From Veillonella sp. R32 (GTDB lineage Bacteria; Bacillota; Negativicutes; Veillonellales; Veillonellaceae): DNA of 64,000 nucleotides. The notes beneath the pieces were generated by a model. The model searched no databases, had not been told where the DNA came from, and saw only the letters and a program-made list of their open reading frames with translations. The first letter of the stretch is position 1; each line of letters starts with the position of its first letter. The stretch is from contig NZ_NMZQ01000026.1 of the NCBI RefSeq assembly GCF_010093125.1, positions 52,499 to 116,498 on the forward strand, in the 5' to 3' direction. A program made the position numbers and the translations under genes. This document shows positions 25,273 to 34,947 of the stretch, one piece after another.

Positions 25273-27264
25273 ATGAGACAGAGTAAAGCAAAACGATGGC
25301 GCTTAGCGTCAGGTGATGAACAAGCGGAACAGGCCTTGGTTCGTCATCTCGGGGTATACCCTGTAGTGGCTAAGTTATTAGTAAATCGGGGCATCGATAC
25401 AGTAGCAGCTGGACAGGACTTTTTATATGGCACAGTGAATGATTTATTAGATCCTTACGATTTAAAAGGCATGGCTGAAGCGGTGCCTTTAATTCAAACA
25501 ACCATTGAGGAACAACAACGCATTGTTGTATATGGCGATTATGATGTAGATGGCATTACGGCCACTTCCTTAATGTATCGCTTTTTAACACGTTGTGGCG
25601 CGAATGTGAGTTATTATATACCAGAACGACAAAGTGAAGGATATGGGCTTAATGCGGAGGCGTTAGAGCATATTATAGAGCAGGGGACGGAGCTTGTTAT
25701 AACGGTAGACTGTGGGATTAGTTCGTATGATATTGTGGAAGCGGTGCGCCACCGTTTGACAATGATTATTACTGACCACCATACAGCACCGCCAGATATT
25801 CCACGAGCCGCGGCGGTTATTAATCATAAACAACCAGGTTGTTCCTATAGTGATAAGAATTTATCTGGCGTAGGGGTAGCATTTAAATTATGCCAAGCTA
25901 TTTGGCGCGAACGTACGGGTGAAGCGTATTTAGATGATTTAGACATTGTGGCCTTAGGTACAGTGGCGGATGTGGTGCCCTTAGTGGGTGAAAATAGAAT
26001 CATTGTGCGAGAAGGTCTTAAAAAGATGACGGAATCGCCTAATATAGGGATTGCAGCTTTAGTTGAAGTGGCTGGCTTAGGTGGCCGAAAATTGACGACT
26101 GGTCATATTGGTTTTACCTTGGCCCCTCGGCTGAATGCAGCGGGCCGTGTTACGCATGCTACACGAGCCGTGGAATTATTGATTACCACTGATCAAACAA
26201 CGGCTAATTGTATAGCAGAGGAGCTACAAGCGACGAATCAAGAACGACAGCTTATTGAACGAGGTATCCATGAAGAGGCTCGTTTAGATGTAATTAATCA
26301 AGCAGAAGAGGCTTCAAAAGTCATTGTCGTAGCTGGCGAGGGATGGCACCCTGGGGTTATTGGGATTGTGGCCTCCCGTTTGGTGGAAGAGTTTTATCGA
26401 CCAACCTTAGTTATTAGCATTCATGATGGTATTGGTAAAGGGTCTTGTCGTAGTATTGAGAATTGTAATATTTATGAAGCATTAAAATCGGCGGAAGATT
26501 TGTTATTACAATTTGGTGGTCATAAACAGGCCGCCGGCTTTAGCATTGCTGCTGAAAATATTCCTGCTTTACGGCAGCGGTTAACTGAATATTGTGAACA
26601 GCATTTAACGACGGAAGATTATGTGCCTATTATTGACATTGATACACCGTTAGAACCGGCGGAAGTGACTGTCGAGCTAGTTGATCAAATTGAAACCTTA
26701 GAGCCTTATGGCATGGGAAATAGTACACCTGTATTTGCCATTAATCCTATTGCCGTGCAAGATGTGTTCTTATTAGGGCAGCAGAAAAATCACTGTAAAA
26801 TTATTTTACAGTCTCAAGTAGGCCCTTTGGATGCTATTATATGGCATGGCGCTGAGTATCATCGCGAAGTTTTTCCAGATGAACAAATTAAGGTGGCCTT
26901 TGCATTACAAAAAAATGAGTGGCAAGGGCGCGTTTCCCCACAATTAATGGTGCAAGATTTAGCTCTCTTAGGAGAACAGCGGGCACAATTGACGACGGAA
27001 GGCTTGCGGGAAATGTATGTAATTGTTCGTGGTGTATTCCGCAGTGCTACAGCACCGCGTTACATTGTGGAATCAGAAGTATTACATCGGCATCCGCAGA
27101 ATCAAACCGATAAAGAGGCTATGTTAGCCTTGGATGTATTTAAAGAGTTAGGAATTTTACAAGAAGAAACGACGGAAGAAGGGATGGCCTTATACCGTTG
27201 GTGTCATGTAAAGGAAAAATTAGAATTGATTACGTCGCTGACGTTTTTAAAATATAGTGCCTAA
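25273..27264 (+). CDS. recJ: Single-stranded-DNA-specific exonuclease RecJ
   Basis: RecJ is a 5'-3' ssDNA exonuclease of recombination and mismatch repair. The 663 residues show the DHH phosphoesterase motifs YGDYDVDGITA and TDHHTAP, and the DHHA1 motif GGHKQAAGFS near residue 418. An OB-fold follows, with about 100 further C-terminal residues typical of Firmicutes RecJ. Its TAA (27262-27264) overlaps the ribosome site of the rel gene. Confidence 0.95.
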   Translation: MRQSKAKRWRLASGDEQAEQALVRHLGVYPVVAKLLVNRGIDTVAAGQDFLYGTVNDLLDPYDLKGMAEAVPLIQTTIEEQQRIVVYGDYDVDGITATSLMYRFLTRCGANVSYYIPERQSEGYGLNAEALEHIIEQGTELVITVDCGISSYDIVEAVRHRLTMIITDHHTAPPDIPRAAAVINHKQPGCSYSDKNLSGVGVAFKLCQAIWRERTGEAYLDDLDIVALGTVADVVPLVGENRIIVREGLKKMTESPNIGIAALVEVAGLGGRKLTTGHIGFTLAPRLNAAGRVTHATRAVELLITTDQTTANCIAEELQATNQERQLIERGIHEEARLDVINQAEEASKVIVVAGEGWHPGVIGIVASRLVEEFYRPTLVISIHDGIGKGSCRSIENCNIYEALKSAEDLLLQFGGHKQAAGFSIAAENIPALRQRLTEYCEQHLTTEDYVPIIDIDTPLEPAEVTVELVDQIETLEPYGMGNSTPVFAINPIAVQDVFLLGQQKNHCKIILQSQVGPLDAIIWHGAEYHREVFPDEQIKVAFALQKNEWQGRVSPQLMVQDLALLGEQRAQLTTEGLREMYVIVRGVFRSATAPRYIVESEVLHRHPQNQTDKEAMLALDVFKELGILQEETTEEGMALYRWCHVKEKLELITSLTFLKYSA

Positions 27265-27277
27265 GGAGGTGGGAGAT

Positions 27278-29512
27278 ATGTTAGAAAATGAAGAAGGCAA
27301 AGCGCTGGTGGATATGCCGACGTTTAATAAAGAAGTTGAATTAGCCCACCTTATGGAGATTGTAAGAGCCTATTTGGATGAAGCGGATTGTGAGCAGATT
27401 ATGCGCGCTTTTGAAATGGCGGATAAAGCGCATGCACCGCAGAAACGGGCCTCTGGTGAGCCTTATATTTTACATCCGCTGGCAGTGGCTACCATTTTAG
27501 CGAATTTACAAATTGATGCGACCACTGTTATTGCTGCATTGCTTCACGATGTAGTGGAAGATACGGAGGTTACCTTAGAGCAAATTGAAGACGCTTTTGG
27601 TAAAGATGTGGCCTTTTTAGTGGATGGTGTAACTAAGTTAAATCAGTTCCAATACCACACGAAGGAGGACCAGCAATTAGAAAATTATCGTAAAATGATT
27701 TTAGCTATGGCTAAAGATGTGCGCGTTGTGGTTATAAAGTTAGGCGATAGATTGCATAATATGCGTACGCTAAAGCACATGCGCAGTGATAAACAAAAGC
27801 GGATTGCCCAAGAAACGCTAGAAATTTTTGCCCCTTTAGCGCATCGTTTAGGTATTTTTAATATTAAATGGGAACTGGAAGACTTATCGTTCCGTTATTT
27901 AGAGCCTGATAAATATTATGATTTAGTAGAGCAAATGCAAGAGAAACGGCATGTGCGCGAAGAAATTGTTAATGATACGATGGAACAGCTAAAGAAGGCC
28001 CTTGCTGATGCGAATATTAAAGCTGATGTAAAAGGCCGACCTAAGCATTTTTATAGTATTTATAAAAAAATGAAAAAGGATAATCGTGATTTGTCGCAAA
28101 TTTACGATTTATACGCCGTGCGCGTTATTGTAGACACGATTCCTGATTGCTATGCAGTACTAGGCATTGTTCATAATTTGTGGAAACCATTACCATATCG
28201 TTTCAAAGATTATATTGCTATGCCTAAATCTAATATGTATCAATCCTTGCATACTACGATTATTGGCACTATGGGCCATTCAGTGGAAATTCAAATTCGC
28301 ACATGGGATATGCACCGCGTTTCAGAATATGGGGTAGCCGCTCATTGGCGCTATAAAGAAGGGGCTAAGAATGGCGATAAGGATTTTGATCAGAAAGTGG
28401 GTTGGCTTCGTCAAGTACTCGAATGGCAGGATTCAAGTAATCCTAAAGAATTGGTAAATGCCTTAAAACTAGATGTATTTTCTGGGGAAGTCTTTGTATT
28501 TACACCGCGCGGTGATGTTTTAAAATTACCAAAAGGGGCTGTCCCTTTAGACTTTGCCTATCGCATTCATACCGATGTGGGCCATCGCTGTGTAGGGGCT
28601 AAAGTAAACGGCAAAATTGTATCTTTAGATTATACCTTACAAAATGGCGATATTGTTGATATTATTACGTCAAAAAATGGCAAACCAAGTTTAGATTGGC
28701 TGAATATTGTGGGCTCGACGGAAAGTAAGAGTAAGATTCGCAATTGGTTTAAGAAAGAAAATAAAGAAGAGAATGTCGTTAAAGGGCGGGAGTTACTGGA
28801 AAAAGAGGCTCGGCGCTTAAATTACGATTGGAAAGAGCTTAATAAACCAGGGCGATTAGATCAAATTGCGAAGGCTCTAAATGCTGGCAGTGACACGGAG
28901 CTATTATCGGCCGTGGGCTATGGTGGTATTCCCGTAAATTCCGTATTACTTCGCTTCGTTGATTTATATAAACGGGATTTAGCGAAGGAAGATAATCGGC
29001 GCGATACCATGGCCTTACTTGAGAAATTGCGGACTCACGAACCAGTGCGGCGTAAGAGCAGTACCGGTATTCTCGTCAATGGGGAACCGGATGTTATGGT
29101 CCGTATGGCTCGTTGTTGTAATCCGGTACCAGGCGATGAAGTGGTAGGCTATATTACTCGTGGTCGTGGTGTATCGGTGCATCGTGCTGATTGCCCCAAT
29201 ATTGGCCATACCCCAGAAGATGTGGATCGTATGATTGAAGTATCCTGGGATGTAGGTACACGGGAAAACTTCCATGTTGCTATTGATATTACGGCCTATG
29301 ACCGTGGGGGTATGCTCATGGAAATTATGGCTTGTTTATCTGAAATGAAAATCAACATTGTAAATATTAATGCTAAAGTGGATGATACGAAGAATGCCAA
29401 TATTAGCTTAGTTATTGAAATTCGCGACGTTTCAGAATTAGATTTTGTTATGACGAAGATACGCCGTATCCGTGATGTATATACGGTGCAGCGTGCTAAT
29501 GGAGGCAGTTAA
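27278..29512 (+). CDS. Bifunctional (p)ppGpp synthetase/hydrolase (Rel)
   Basis: Rel makes and degrades the stringent-response alarmone. The 744 residues are in the canonical order: HD hydrolase ([20 protein letters not shown] near 60-100), synthetase (about 240-360, with YQSLHTTI), TGS (about 400-460), a zinc-finger region with CCNPVPGD, and a C-terminal ACT domain (from about 665). The frame extends to a GTG at 27257, but AAGGAGGTG (27263-27271) points to the ATG at 27278. Both HD and synthetase residues look intact, so it is bifunctional. It overlaps dtd by 1 nt. Confidence 0.96.
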   Translation: MLENEEGKALVDMPTFNKEVELAHLMEIVRAYLDEADCEQIMRAFEMADKAHAPQKRASGEPYILHPLAVATILANLQIDATTVIAALLHDVVEDTEVTLEQIEDAFGKDVAFLVDGVTKLNQFQYHTKEDQQLENYRKMILAMAKDVRVVVIKLGDRLHNMRTLKHMRSDKQKRIAQETLEIFAPLAHRLGIFNIKWELEDLSFRYLEPDKYYDLVEQMQEKRHVREEIVNDTMEQLKKALADANIKADVKGRPKHFYSIYKKMKKDNRDLSQIYDLYAVRVIVDTIPDCYAVLGIVHNLWKPLPYRFKDYIAMPKSNMYQSLHTTIIGTMGHSVEIQIRTWDMHRVSEYGVAAHWRYKEGAKNGDKDFDQKVGWLRQVLEWQDSSNPKELVNALKLDVFSGEVFVFTPRGDVLKLPKGAVPLDFAYRIHTDVGHRCVGAKVNGKIVSLDYTLQNGDIVDIITSKNGKPSLDWLNIVGSTESKSKIRNWFKKENKEENVVKGRELLEKEARRLNYDWKELNKPGRLDQIAKALNAGSDTELLSAVGYGGIPVNSVLLRFVDLYKRDLAKEDNRRDTMALLEKLRTHEPVRRKSSTGILVNGEPDVMVRMARCCNPVPGDEVVGYITRGRGVSVHRADCPNIGHTPEDVDRMIEVSWDVGTRENFHVAIDITAYDRGGMLMEIMACLSEMKINIVNINAKVDDTKNANISLVIEIRDVSELDFVMTKIRRIRDVYTVQRANGGS

Positions 29513-29961
29513 TGAGAGCTGTAGTACAACGGGTGAGCGAAGCGTCGGTCACGGTGGCTGACACTAAAGTGGGGGCTATTACGACAGGCTTACTTGTCTT
29601 ATTAGGGGTAGGTAAGGGCGATACAGAAGCAGATGCTAACTATTTGGCGGAAAAAATTGTTAATCTTCGTATTTTTGAAGATGAAGCAGAGAAGATGAAT
29701 CTATCTCTCTTAGATGTAGGTGGTCAATTATTAGCCGTATCGCAGTTTACTTTGTATGGTGATGTGCGTAAGGGGCGTCGCCCTGGCTTTGATCAAGCGG
29801 CAGCGCCTGCCGAGGCCGAAGCTTTGTATGAAGTGTTTATTAAGCGCTGTCAGGCTTTGGGCGTTACTGTTGGAACGGGGCAATTTCAAACGCATATGAT
29901 GGTATCCTTAGTAAATGACGGACCAGTAACCATTTTATTAGATAGTCAAAAGCAGTTTTAA
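29512..29961 (+). CDS. dtd: D-aminoacyl-tRNA deacylase
   Basis: DTD hydrolyses D-aminoacyl-tRNAs and Gly-tRNA(Ala) as a proofreading enzyme. The 149 residues include the catalytic SQFTLYGD segment (about 77-84) and the cross-subunit Gly-cisPro motif region NDGPVT near 137. The rel-dtd pair with 1 nt overlap is conserved widely in Firmicutes. Confidence 0.96.
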   Translation: MRAVVQRVSEASVTVADTKVGAITTGLLVLLGVGKGDTEADANYLAEKIVNLRIFEDEAEKMNLSLLDVGGQLLAVSQFTLYGDVRKGRRPGFDQAAAPAEAEALYEVFIKRCQALGVTVGTGQFQTHMMVSLVNDGPVTILLDSQKQF

Positions 29962-30046
29962 TAAGGCTTTATAACGAGTTAGTCTGTTTTATCTTATAAG
30001 TAGGAACTACTATAGTTCTTTACAGAGATTTTGGAGAGTGATGCCC

Positions 30047-30667
30047 ATGAAATTATATCGTATGCCCTTAGGGCCATTAGGTACGAATTGTTATATTTTA
30101 GAAGAGGAAGCGACTCATCATTGTCTTGTGGTCGATCCCGGTGGTGATGGGGCGCAATTGGTAGCCTTACTTAAGGATAAAGGTTTAGTACCCCAAGCGG
30201 TGCTTTTGACTCATGGTCATGGTGACCATATTGGTGGCGTGCAGGACGTAGTTGATGCCTTTAAGGTGCCTGTGTACATTCATAGTGGTGATAAAGAGTT
30301 TCTTACTAATAGCGACTTAAATTTAAGTAGTGCTATGGGCCTTAATGTACAGGTGCATGGAGATATTCAGTTAGTGAAGGCAGAGGACGTTATTTCCTTA
30401 GGTGACCATCAGTTTACGGTTATTGAAACGCCAGGCCACACGCCCGGGGGTGTCTGCTATTATGGGGAAGGCTTATTATTAGCAGGTGATACTTTATTTC
30501 AAGAGTCTATTGGCCGTACAGATTTTCCTCGTAGTAGCTATGAGGATTTAATTGAGGCTATTAAAACAAAGCTCTATGCACTGCCTGAGAAAACGGTTGT
30601 GTATCCCGGTCATGGCCCTGAAACGACGATAGGCCATGAAAAAACCTATAATCCCTTTGTTCGTTAG
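30047..30667 (+). CDS. MBL-fold metallo-hydrolase (glyoxalase II-like)
   Basis: This 206-residue single-domain metallo-beta-lactamase fold protein has the zinc motif THGHGDHIGG (about 56-65), the GHTPGG histidine, the Asp of AGDTLF and the final GHGPET histidine. This makes it a probable two-metal hydrolase of the YqgX/YcbL group; the thioester substrate is unknown. The start is ambiguous: ATG at 30041 is 4 nt from GGAG (30033-30036) and ATG at 30047 is 10 nt. I take 30047, giving MKLYRMPLGPLGTNCY. The start codon at 30038 overlaps the ribosome site. Confidence 0.88.
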   Translation: MKLYRMPLGPLGTNCYILEEEATHHCLVVDPGGDGAQLVALLKDKGLVPQAVLLTHGHGDHIGGVQDVVDAFKVPVYIHSGDKEFLTNSDLNLSSAMGLNVQVHGDIQLVKAEDVISLGDHQFTVIETPGHTPGGVCYYGEGLLLAGDTLFQESIGRTDFPRSSYEDLIEAIKTKLYALPEKTVVYPGHGPETTIGHEKTYNPFVR

Positions 30668-30680
30668 GCGGTGAGTAGGT

Positions 30681-31745
30681 ATGTTTAAGAAATCAACCCA
30701 GTATTGGTTACGCGTGGTGTTGATTGTACTGGCGGCCATCTTTTTATGGGCTATCATTCCTGTACTTTGGCCCTTGATTGTATCGTTTATTTTTGCGTTA
30801 ATCTTATTGCCCATTGTCAATGGCATTCAAGATTATATGCGACATCGATTAGGCTATACGTGGTTTCCACGGTGGCTCGCTATTTTGCCAGCTTTTTTAT
30901 TGGTAGTCTTAGTAGCGGCCTTAGTTATTCAATTTATTATTTTACCTTTTATTGTAGAATTTACACGCTTATTAAATAACTTACCGTATTTAATTTCGCA
31001 ATTGATTGTATTGTGGCAAAATCTTACGGCTGGTCAATGGGTAGCCTTGCCACCGCAAGTGGATGCGATTGTAATGAACACCTTAGCCCGTATTAGTGCG
31101 TATGGTGTAGAGCTAGCGCAGCGTGGTATTTTTGCTATTTTCTCCATTGCTACCACTATGCTAGAGTTTCTCTTAGTACCGATTATGACCTTCTATTTGT
31201 TAAAGGATGGTCGACGTTTAAAAACTAAGGTCTTATCTATTTTTGCACCGCCTCATAATCGGTATTTATTAGATGTGGTCAATCAAATTCACCGCACCAT
31301 GGGTGGTTATTTGCGCGGGCAACTTGTACTAGCAACTAATATGTTTTGCATTACGTTGATTGTCACATACATATATGATTTACCATATCCCTTAGTATTG
31401 GCTTTATTAGCGGCTATTGCGGAATGGATTCCAATTATTGGTCCTATTGTGAGTGCTGTGCCAGCTATTGTATTGGCCTCTTTAGTAGGTCCTGCCTTAG
31501 TAATCAAAGTAGTGATTACCTATGCTATTATTCAGTTAATTGACGGACAGATTGTTATGCCTAAAATAATGGGGCATGTAATTAAACTGCATCCGTTAGT
31601 TATATTAACCGTCATTTTTGTAGGTGGTTATTTTTACGGTATCATTGGCATGATGACAGCGGTGCCACTTACAGCAATGTTACAAATTGTGCTTACAAAG
31701 CTTTGGTATTTTAATTCGTTTTACAAAAAGGATGGGAACGTATGA
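30681..31745 (+). CDS. AI-2E family transporter
   Basis: This is 354 residues and strongly hydrophobic, with about eight membrane helices in the family's arrangement. The conserved TFYLLKDGRR segment is in the middle and PIIGPIVSAVPA with the GQIVMPKIMG stretch toward the C-terminus. Members have been proposed as AI-2 exporters, Na+/H+ antiporters or permeases, so the substrate is open. It overlaps fur by ATGA, an unusual coupling that could mean joint expression. Confidence 0.87.
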   Translation: MFKKSTQYWLRVVLIVLAAIFLWAIIPVLWPLIVSFIFALILLPIVNGIQDYMRHRLGYTWFPRWLAILPAFLLVVLVAALVIQFIILPFIVEFTRLLNNLPYLISQLIVLWQNLTAGQWVALPPQVDAIVMNTLARISAYGVELAQRGIFAIFSIATTMLEFLLVPIMTFYLLKDGRRLKTKVLSIFAPPHNRYLLDVVNQIHRTMGGYLRGQLVLATNMFCITLIVTYIYDLPYPLVLALLAAIAEWIPIIGPIVSAVPAIVLASLVGPALVIKVVITYAIIQLIDGQIVMPKIMGHVIKLHPLVILTVIFVGGYFYGIIGMMTAVPLTAMLQIVLTKLWYFNSFYKKDGNV

Positions 31746-32224
31746 ACACGACATTAGAAAAATTAAAAGAACGTATCAAAGACAAAAAGTATAAATTGAC
31801 GACGCAACGTCAAACAATTCTTCAAGCCTTTATTGATGCTGAAGAAAAACATCTTTGTGCTGAAGATGTGTATGTATTGGTAAAAGCAGTCGCTCCAGAT
31901 ATTGGGTTAGCTACTATTTATCGTACCTTAGATTTGTTTACAGAACTTGATTTGTTGAAACGCTTAGATTTTGGCGATGGCCGTAATCGTTATGAGTTAA
32001 ATGATGAAGAATTTGCTCATTTCCATCATCATTTAATTTGTGTGAAATGTGGTTGCGTTAAAGAATTTGAAGATGATATGTTAGAAACCTTAGAATCGAT
32101 TATTGCTAAAAAACTTAATTTTAAAACTATCGATCATCAGTTAAAAGTATATGGCTATTGTGGCGATTGCCAAGAAAAAATGAAAGCGGAAGAGGAAGCT
32201 GAGGCTGCTCAAAAAGGTGAATAA
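31742..32224 (+). CDS. fur: Ferric uptake regulator family repressor
   Basis: This is a metal-dependent winged-helix repressor of 160 residues. The DNA-binding domain spans 1-85 (TTQRQTILQAF, IGLATIYRTLDLF). The dimerisation domain has the HFHHHLIC histidine cluster (93-100) and structural zinc cysteines C100/C103 and C140/C143. These features fit Fur best, but PerR or Zur cannot be excluded without testing. It overlaps the upstream transporter by 4 nt and hemZ by 8 nt, so heme synthesis and iron control are in one transcription unit. Confidence 0.93.
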   Translation: MNTTLEKLKERIKDKKYKLTTQRQTILQAFIDAEEKHLCAEDVYVLVKAVAPDIGLATIYRTLDLFTELDLLKRLDFGDGRNRYELNDEEFAHFHHHLICVKCGCVKEFEDDMLETLESIIAKKLNFKTIDHQLKVYGYCGDCQEKMKAEEEAEAAQKGE

Positions 32225-33668
32225 GTTAACATATTCCTATCGCGGGCCATTACCGCTAGGTAGTGTGGTCGCCCATTATTGTGGCGCTGCTGGATTAACG
32301 ACATATAAGGAAGGGTCTACCTGGCTATTAGTAGGAGAGGAACAGGCTACACAGTATAGCTTAGCGGTTTATGAGAACGGTACGCTACAAGCTACCTTTA
32401 CAGGTTCTCTTACGAATGAAGGGCGTTTGCACATTGGTGGGCAGCTACTCCGCCTTTTGCGGACTCATCAGGGGTTAGCGCCTTTAGGGGATTGGGGCAC
32501 TTTAGTAGGTGTTCGGCCGACGAAGTTGTTCCATAAGTTGTGGGACCAATTAGGCTCTGCTGAAGCGGCGGTAGAACGTTTGCGTACCCAATATGAAGTA
32601 ACGGAGCCTAAGCTGTCGTTATTAGCGCAAGTGACTGGCTTACAACGACCTTATGTAGTACCGTCAGCTGATAGCGATCGCTTAGTCAGTGTGTATGGTG
32701 GGATCCCGTTCTGCCAAACGCACTGCACCTATTGCTCCTTTCCGTATGGGCTTCTTCAAGATTATAAGCGAGTACCTCAATTTGTAGAGGCCTTTGTAGC
32801 CGATAGTGAGCATTTGCAAAGCCTCTTAGCCACGTATCACTTACAGTTAGCTACGCTCTATGTAGGTGGTGGTACACCTACGAGTTTAGGTGAGGCTGAT
32901 TTTGAAGCGGTAATTACCGCCTTAGCTAAACTGCTAGCGTATAGTCGCACTGCGGAAGCCTTAGAATTTACGGTGGAAGCAGGGCGACCAGACTCGGTAA
33001 CACCTTATAAATTGCAAACTATGGCGCGACAAGGGGTTAATCGCATTAGTATTAATCCGCAAAGTATGCAGGATTCTATTTTAAAAGCCATCGGCCGGGG
33101 CCATACGGCACAGGCTATTAAGGATTTATATGAATATGTTCGCCTGCATACGCCGTTTCAGGTAAATATGGACTTTATTGCTGGTTTGCCATATCAGCAA
33201 GAAGTGCATATGATAGAAAATATGGATTATGTTTGTCAGGCTATGCCTGAAAATGTTACAATTCATACATTGGCGTTAAAGCGAGGCAGTCCCTTATATG
33301 AGGGGGTTGGTCGTGAAGCTATGCCTGAGGAAAAGGCGGTACAGGCTATGGTAGCGTATTGTAAAGAGCGCTTGGAAGCCGCTGGTTATGTACCGTATTA
33401 TGTGTATCGTCAACAATATATGACGAGTCAAACTGAGAATATTGGCTATACCTTGCCTGGTCATGTGTGTGAATATAATATTCGAATCATGGAAGAACGG
33501 CAGAGTATTTTGTCGGTAGGACCAGGAAGCTCTTCCAAATGGATGCGAGCCCCTGAATATCGACAGTTACAACAACATATGCCAAAAGATGTATCCGTAT
33601 ACATTGATACTATGGATACATTACTGGGTAAACGAAGTCAATTATGTAAACAATTTTGGGAGGGATAA
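32217..33668 (+). CDS. hemZ: HemZ-type radical SAM (coproporphyrinogen III oxidase-like)
   Basis: This 483-residue member of the HemN/HemW/HemZ superfamily carries the radical SAM motif C166-x3-C170-x2-C173 (GGIPFCQTHCTYCSFP). VGGGTPTSL and the INMDFIAGLP-like segment follow. Family members decarboxylate coproporphyrinogen III anaerobically, although some have other heme-related roles. The start is a GTG at 32217 inside the end of fur, with only a weak AAAAAGG site, so re-initiation after fur is likely. hisS follows after 2 nt. Confidence 0.88.
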   Translation: MNKLTYSYRGPLPLGSVVAHYCGAAGLTTYKEGSTWLLVGEEQATQYSLAVYENGTLQATFTGSLTNEGRLHIGGQLLRLLRTHQGLAPLGDWGTLVGVRPTKLFHKLWDQLGSAEAAVERLRTQYEVTEPKLSLLAQVTGLQRPYVVPSADSDRLVSVYGGIPFCQTHCTYCSFPYGLLQDYKRVPQFVEAFVADSEHLQSLLATYHLQLATLYVGGGTPTSLGEADFEAVITALAKLLAYSRTAEALEFTVEAGRPDSVTPYKLQTMARQGVNRISINPQSMQDSILKAIGRGHTAQAIKDLYEYVRLHTPFQVNMDFIAGLPYQQEVHMIENMDYVCQAMPENVTIHTLALKRGSPLYEGVGREAMPEEKAVQAMVAYCKERLEAAGYVPYYVYRQQYMTSQTENIGYTLPGHVCEYNIRIMEERQSILSVGPGSSSKWMRAPEYRQLQQHMPKDVSVYIDTMDTLLGKRSQLCKQFWEG

Positions 33669-33670
33669 TC

Positions 33671-34942
33671 ATGGGAATTCAAAAGCCACGGGGCACACAG
33701 GACTTGTTGCCTAATGTGATAGGCAATTGGCGCTATGTTGAAGATCGAATTCGTCGCATTTGTAAAGCTTATGGCTTTGATGAAGTGCGTACGCCGATTT
33801 TTGAAGAAACAGGCCTCTTTTTACGTGGTATTGGTGAAACGACTGACGTAGTACAAAAAGAAATGTATTCATTCCCTACAGGGGATAAAAAAGAGCAAAC
33901 CTATACATTGCGTCCTGAAAACACAGCGTCGGCTGTTCGTGCTTACTTAGAAAATAAAGTATATGGGCAAGAAAATTTAACAAAATGGTTCTACATTGGG
34001 CCTATGTTTCGCCACGATAAACCACAAGCTGGTCGCTATCGTCAGTTCCACCAATTTGGTGTGGAAGTGCTTGGTACACAAGCGCCTGCTACCGATGCGG
34101 AAGTTATTTTGATGGTATTACAGCTATTTAAAGACTTCGGTTTGCAGGATTTAAGTGTACAGGTCAATTCGGTAGGTTGTCCGAATTGTCGGCCAGCGTA
34201 TCGTGAGAAATTAATTGCTTTCTTTGAACCAAAGAAAGAGCAGCTCTGTGAAGATTGCCAATCTCGTTTATACAAAAATCCATTGCGTATTTTGGATTGT
34301 AAGGAAGAAACTTGTAAAGCCTTATCTGTAGGAGCTCCTGAAATTCATGAAAATCTTTGTGAAGAATGTTCTGATCACTTTACACAATTACAAAAATTCT
34401 TAACCGCTGCGGATGTAAATTATGTCGTAAATCCTCGCTTAGTACGTGGTTTAGATTACTATACTAAAACAGCTTTTGAAGTGCAGTATGCCCCATTAGG
34501 TTCTCAAAGTGCCGTAGCTGGCGGTGGCCGTTATGATGGACTCGTAGAAGAACTAGATGGTCCTCATACACCAGCCGTTGGCTTTGCTATGGGGATTGAA
34601 CGCTTGTTATTGGCTCTTGAGAAACAAGGCTTATTGCCAGAAGAAACTGTGGATCCATCGGTATTCGTAGTGGCTTTAGGTGAGGCGGCTCAAGTAGCTG
34701 GTTTTAAAATGGTCAACACACTTCGTCAGGCATATATTAAGGCTGCCATGGATGGCGAAGGGAAGAGCATGAAAAGTCAGTTAAAACATGCTAACAAAAT
34801 TAATGCAAAATGTGTTATTATAGTGGGTGATGACGAATTAGCTCGTGGCGAAGCCATTATTCGTGATATGGAAAGCAGCGAGCAAGAAACCGTGGCATTA
34901 TCTGAAGTAGTGGCACGAGTAACTTCACTAGTGAAAGGATGA
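33671..34942 (+). CDS. hisS: Histidyl-tRNA synthetase
   Basis: This class II aminoacyl-tRNA synthetase has 423 residues. Motif 1 lies near the N-terminus (KPRGTQDLLP start), and motif 2 is in the YIGPMFRHDKPQAGRYRQFHQFG region. The histidine-specific segments LVRGLDYYTKTAFE and GGGRYDGL are present, as is the C-terminal anticodon-binding domain. GGGAGGG precedes the ATG at 33671; the in-frame start at 33656 lies before it. It is adjacent to aspS, as in most Firmicutes. Confidence 0.97.
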   Translation: MGIQKPRGTQDLLPNVIGNWRYVEDRIRRICKAYGFDEVRTPIFEETGLFLRGIGETTDVVQKEMYSFPTGDKKEQTYTLRPENTASAVRAYLENKVYGQENLTKWFYIGPMFRHDKPQAGRYRQFHQFGVEVLGTQAPATDAEVILMVLQLFKDFGLQDLSVQVNSVGCPNCRPAYREKLIAFFEPKKEQLCEDCQSRLYKNPLRILDCKEETCKALSVGAPEIHENLCEECSDHFTQLQKFLTAADVNYVVNPRLVRGLDYYTKTAFEVQYAPLGSQSAVAGGGRYDGLVEELDGPHTPAVGFAMGIERLLLALEKQGLLPEETVDPSVFVVALGEAAQVAGFKMVNTLRQAYIKAAMDGEGKSMKSQLKHANKINAKCVIIVGDDELARGEAIIRDMESSEQETVALSEVVARVTSLVKG

Positions 34943-34947
34943 CAATA

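Noticed and set aside
30003..30018. SOS-like box GAAC...GTTC before the metallo-hydrolase gene
   Set aside because: The spacing is 7 nt rather than the 4 nt of Gram-positive LexA sites; it is a plain small hairpin.
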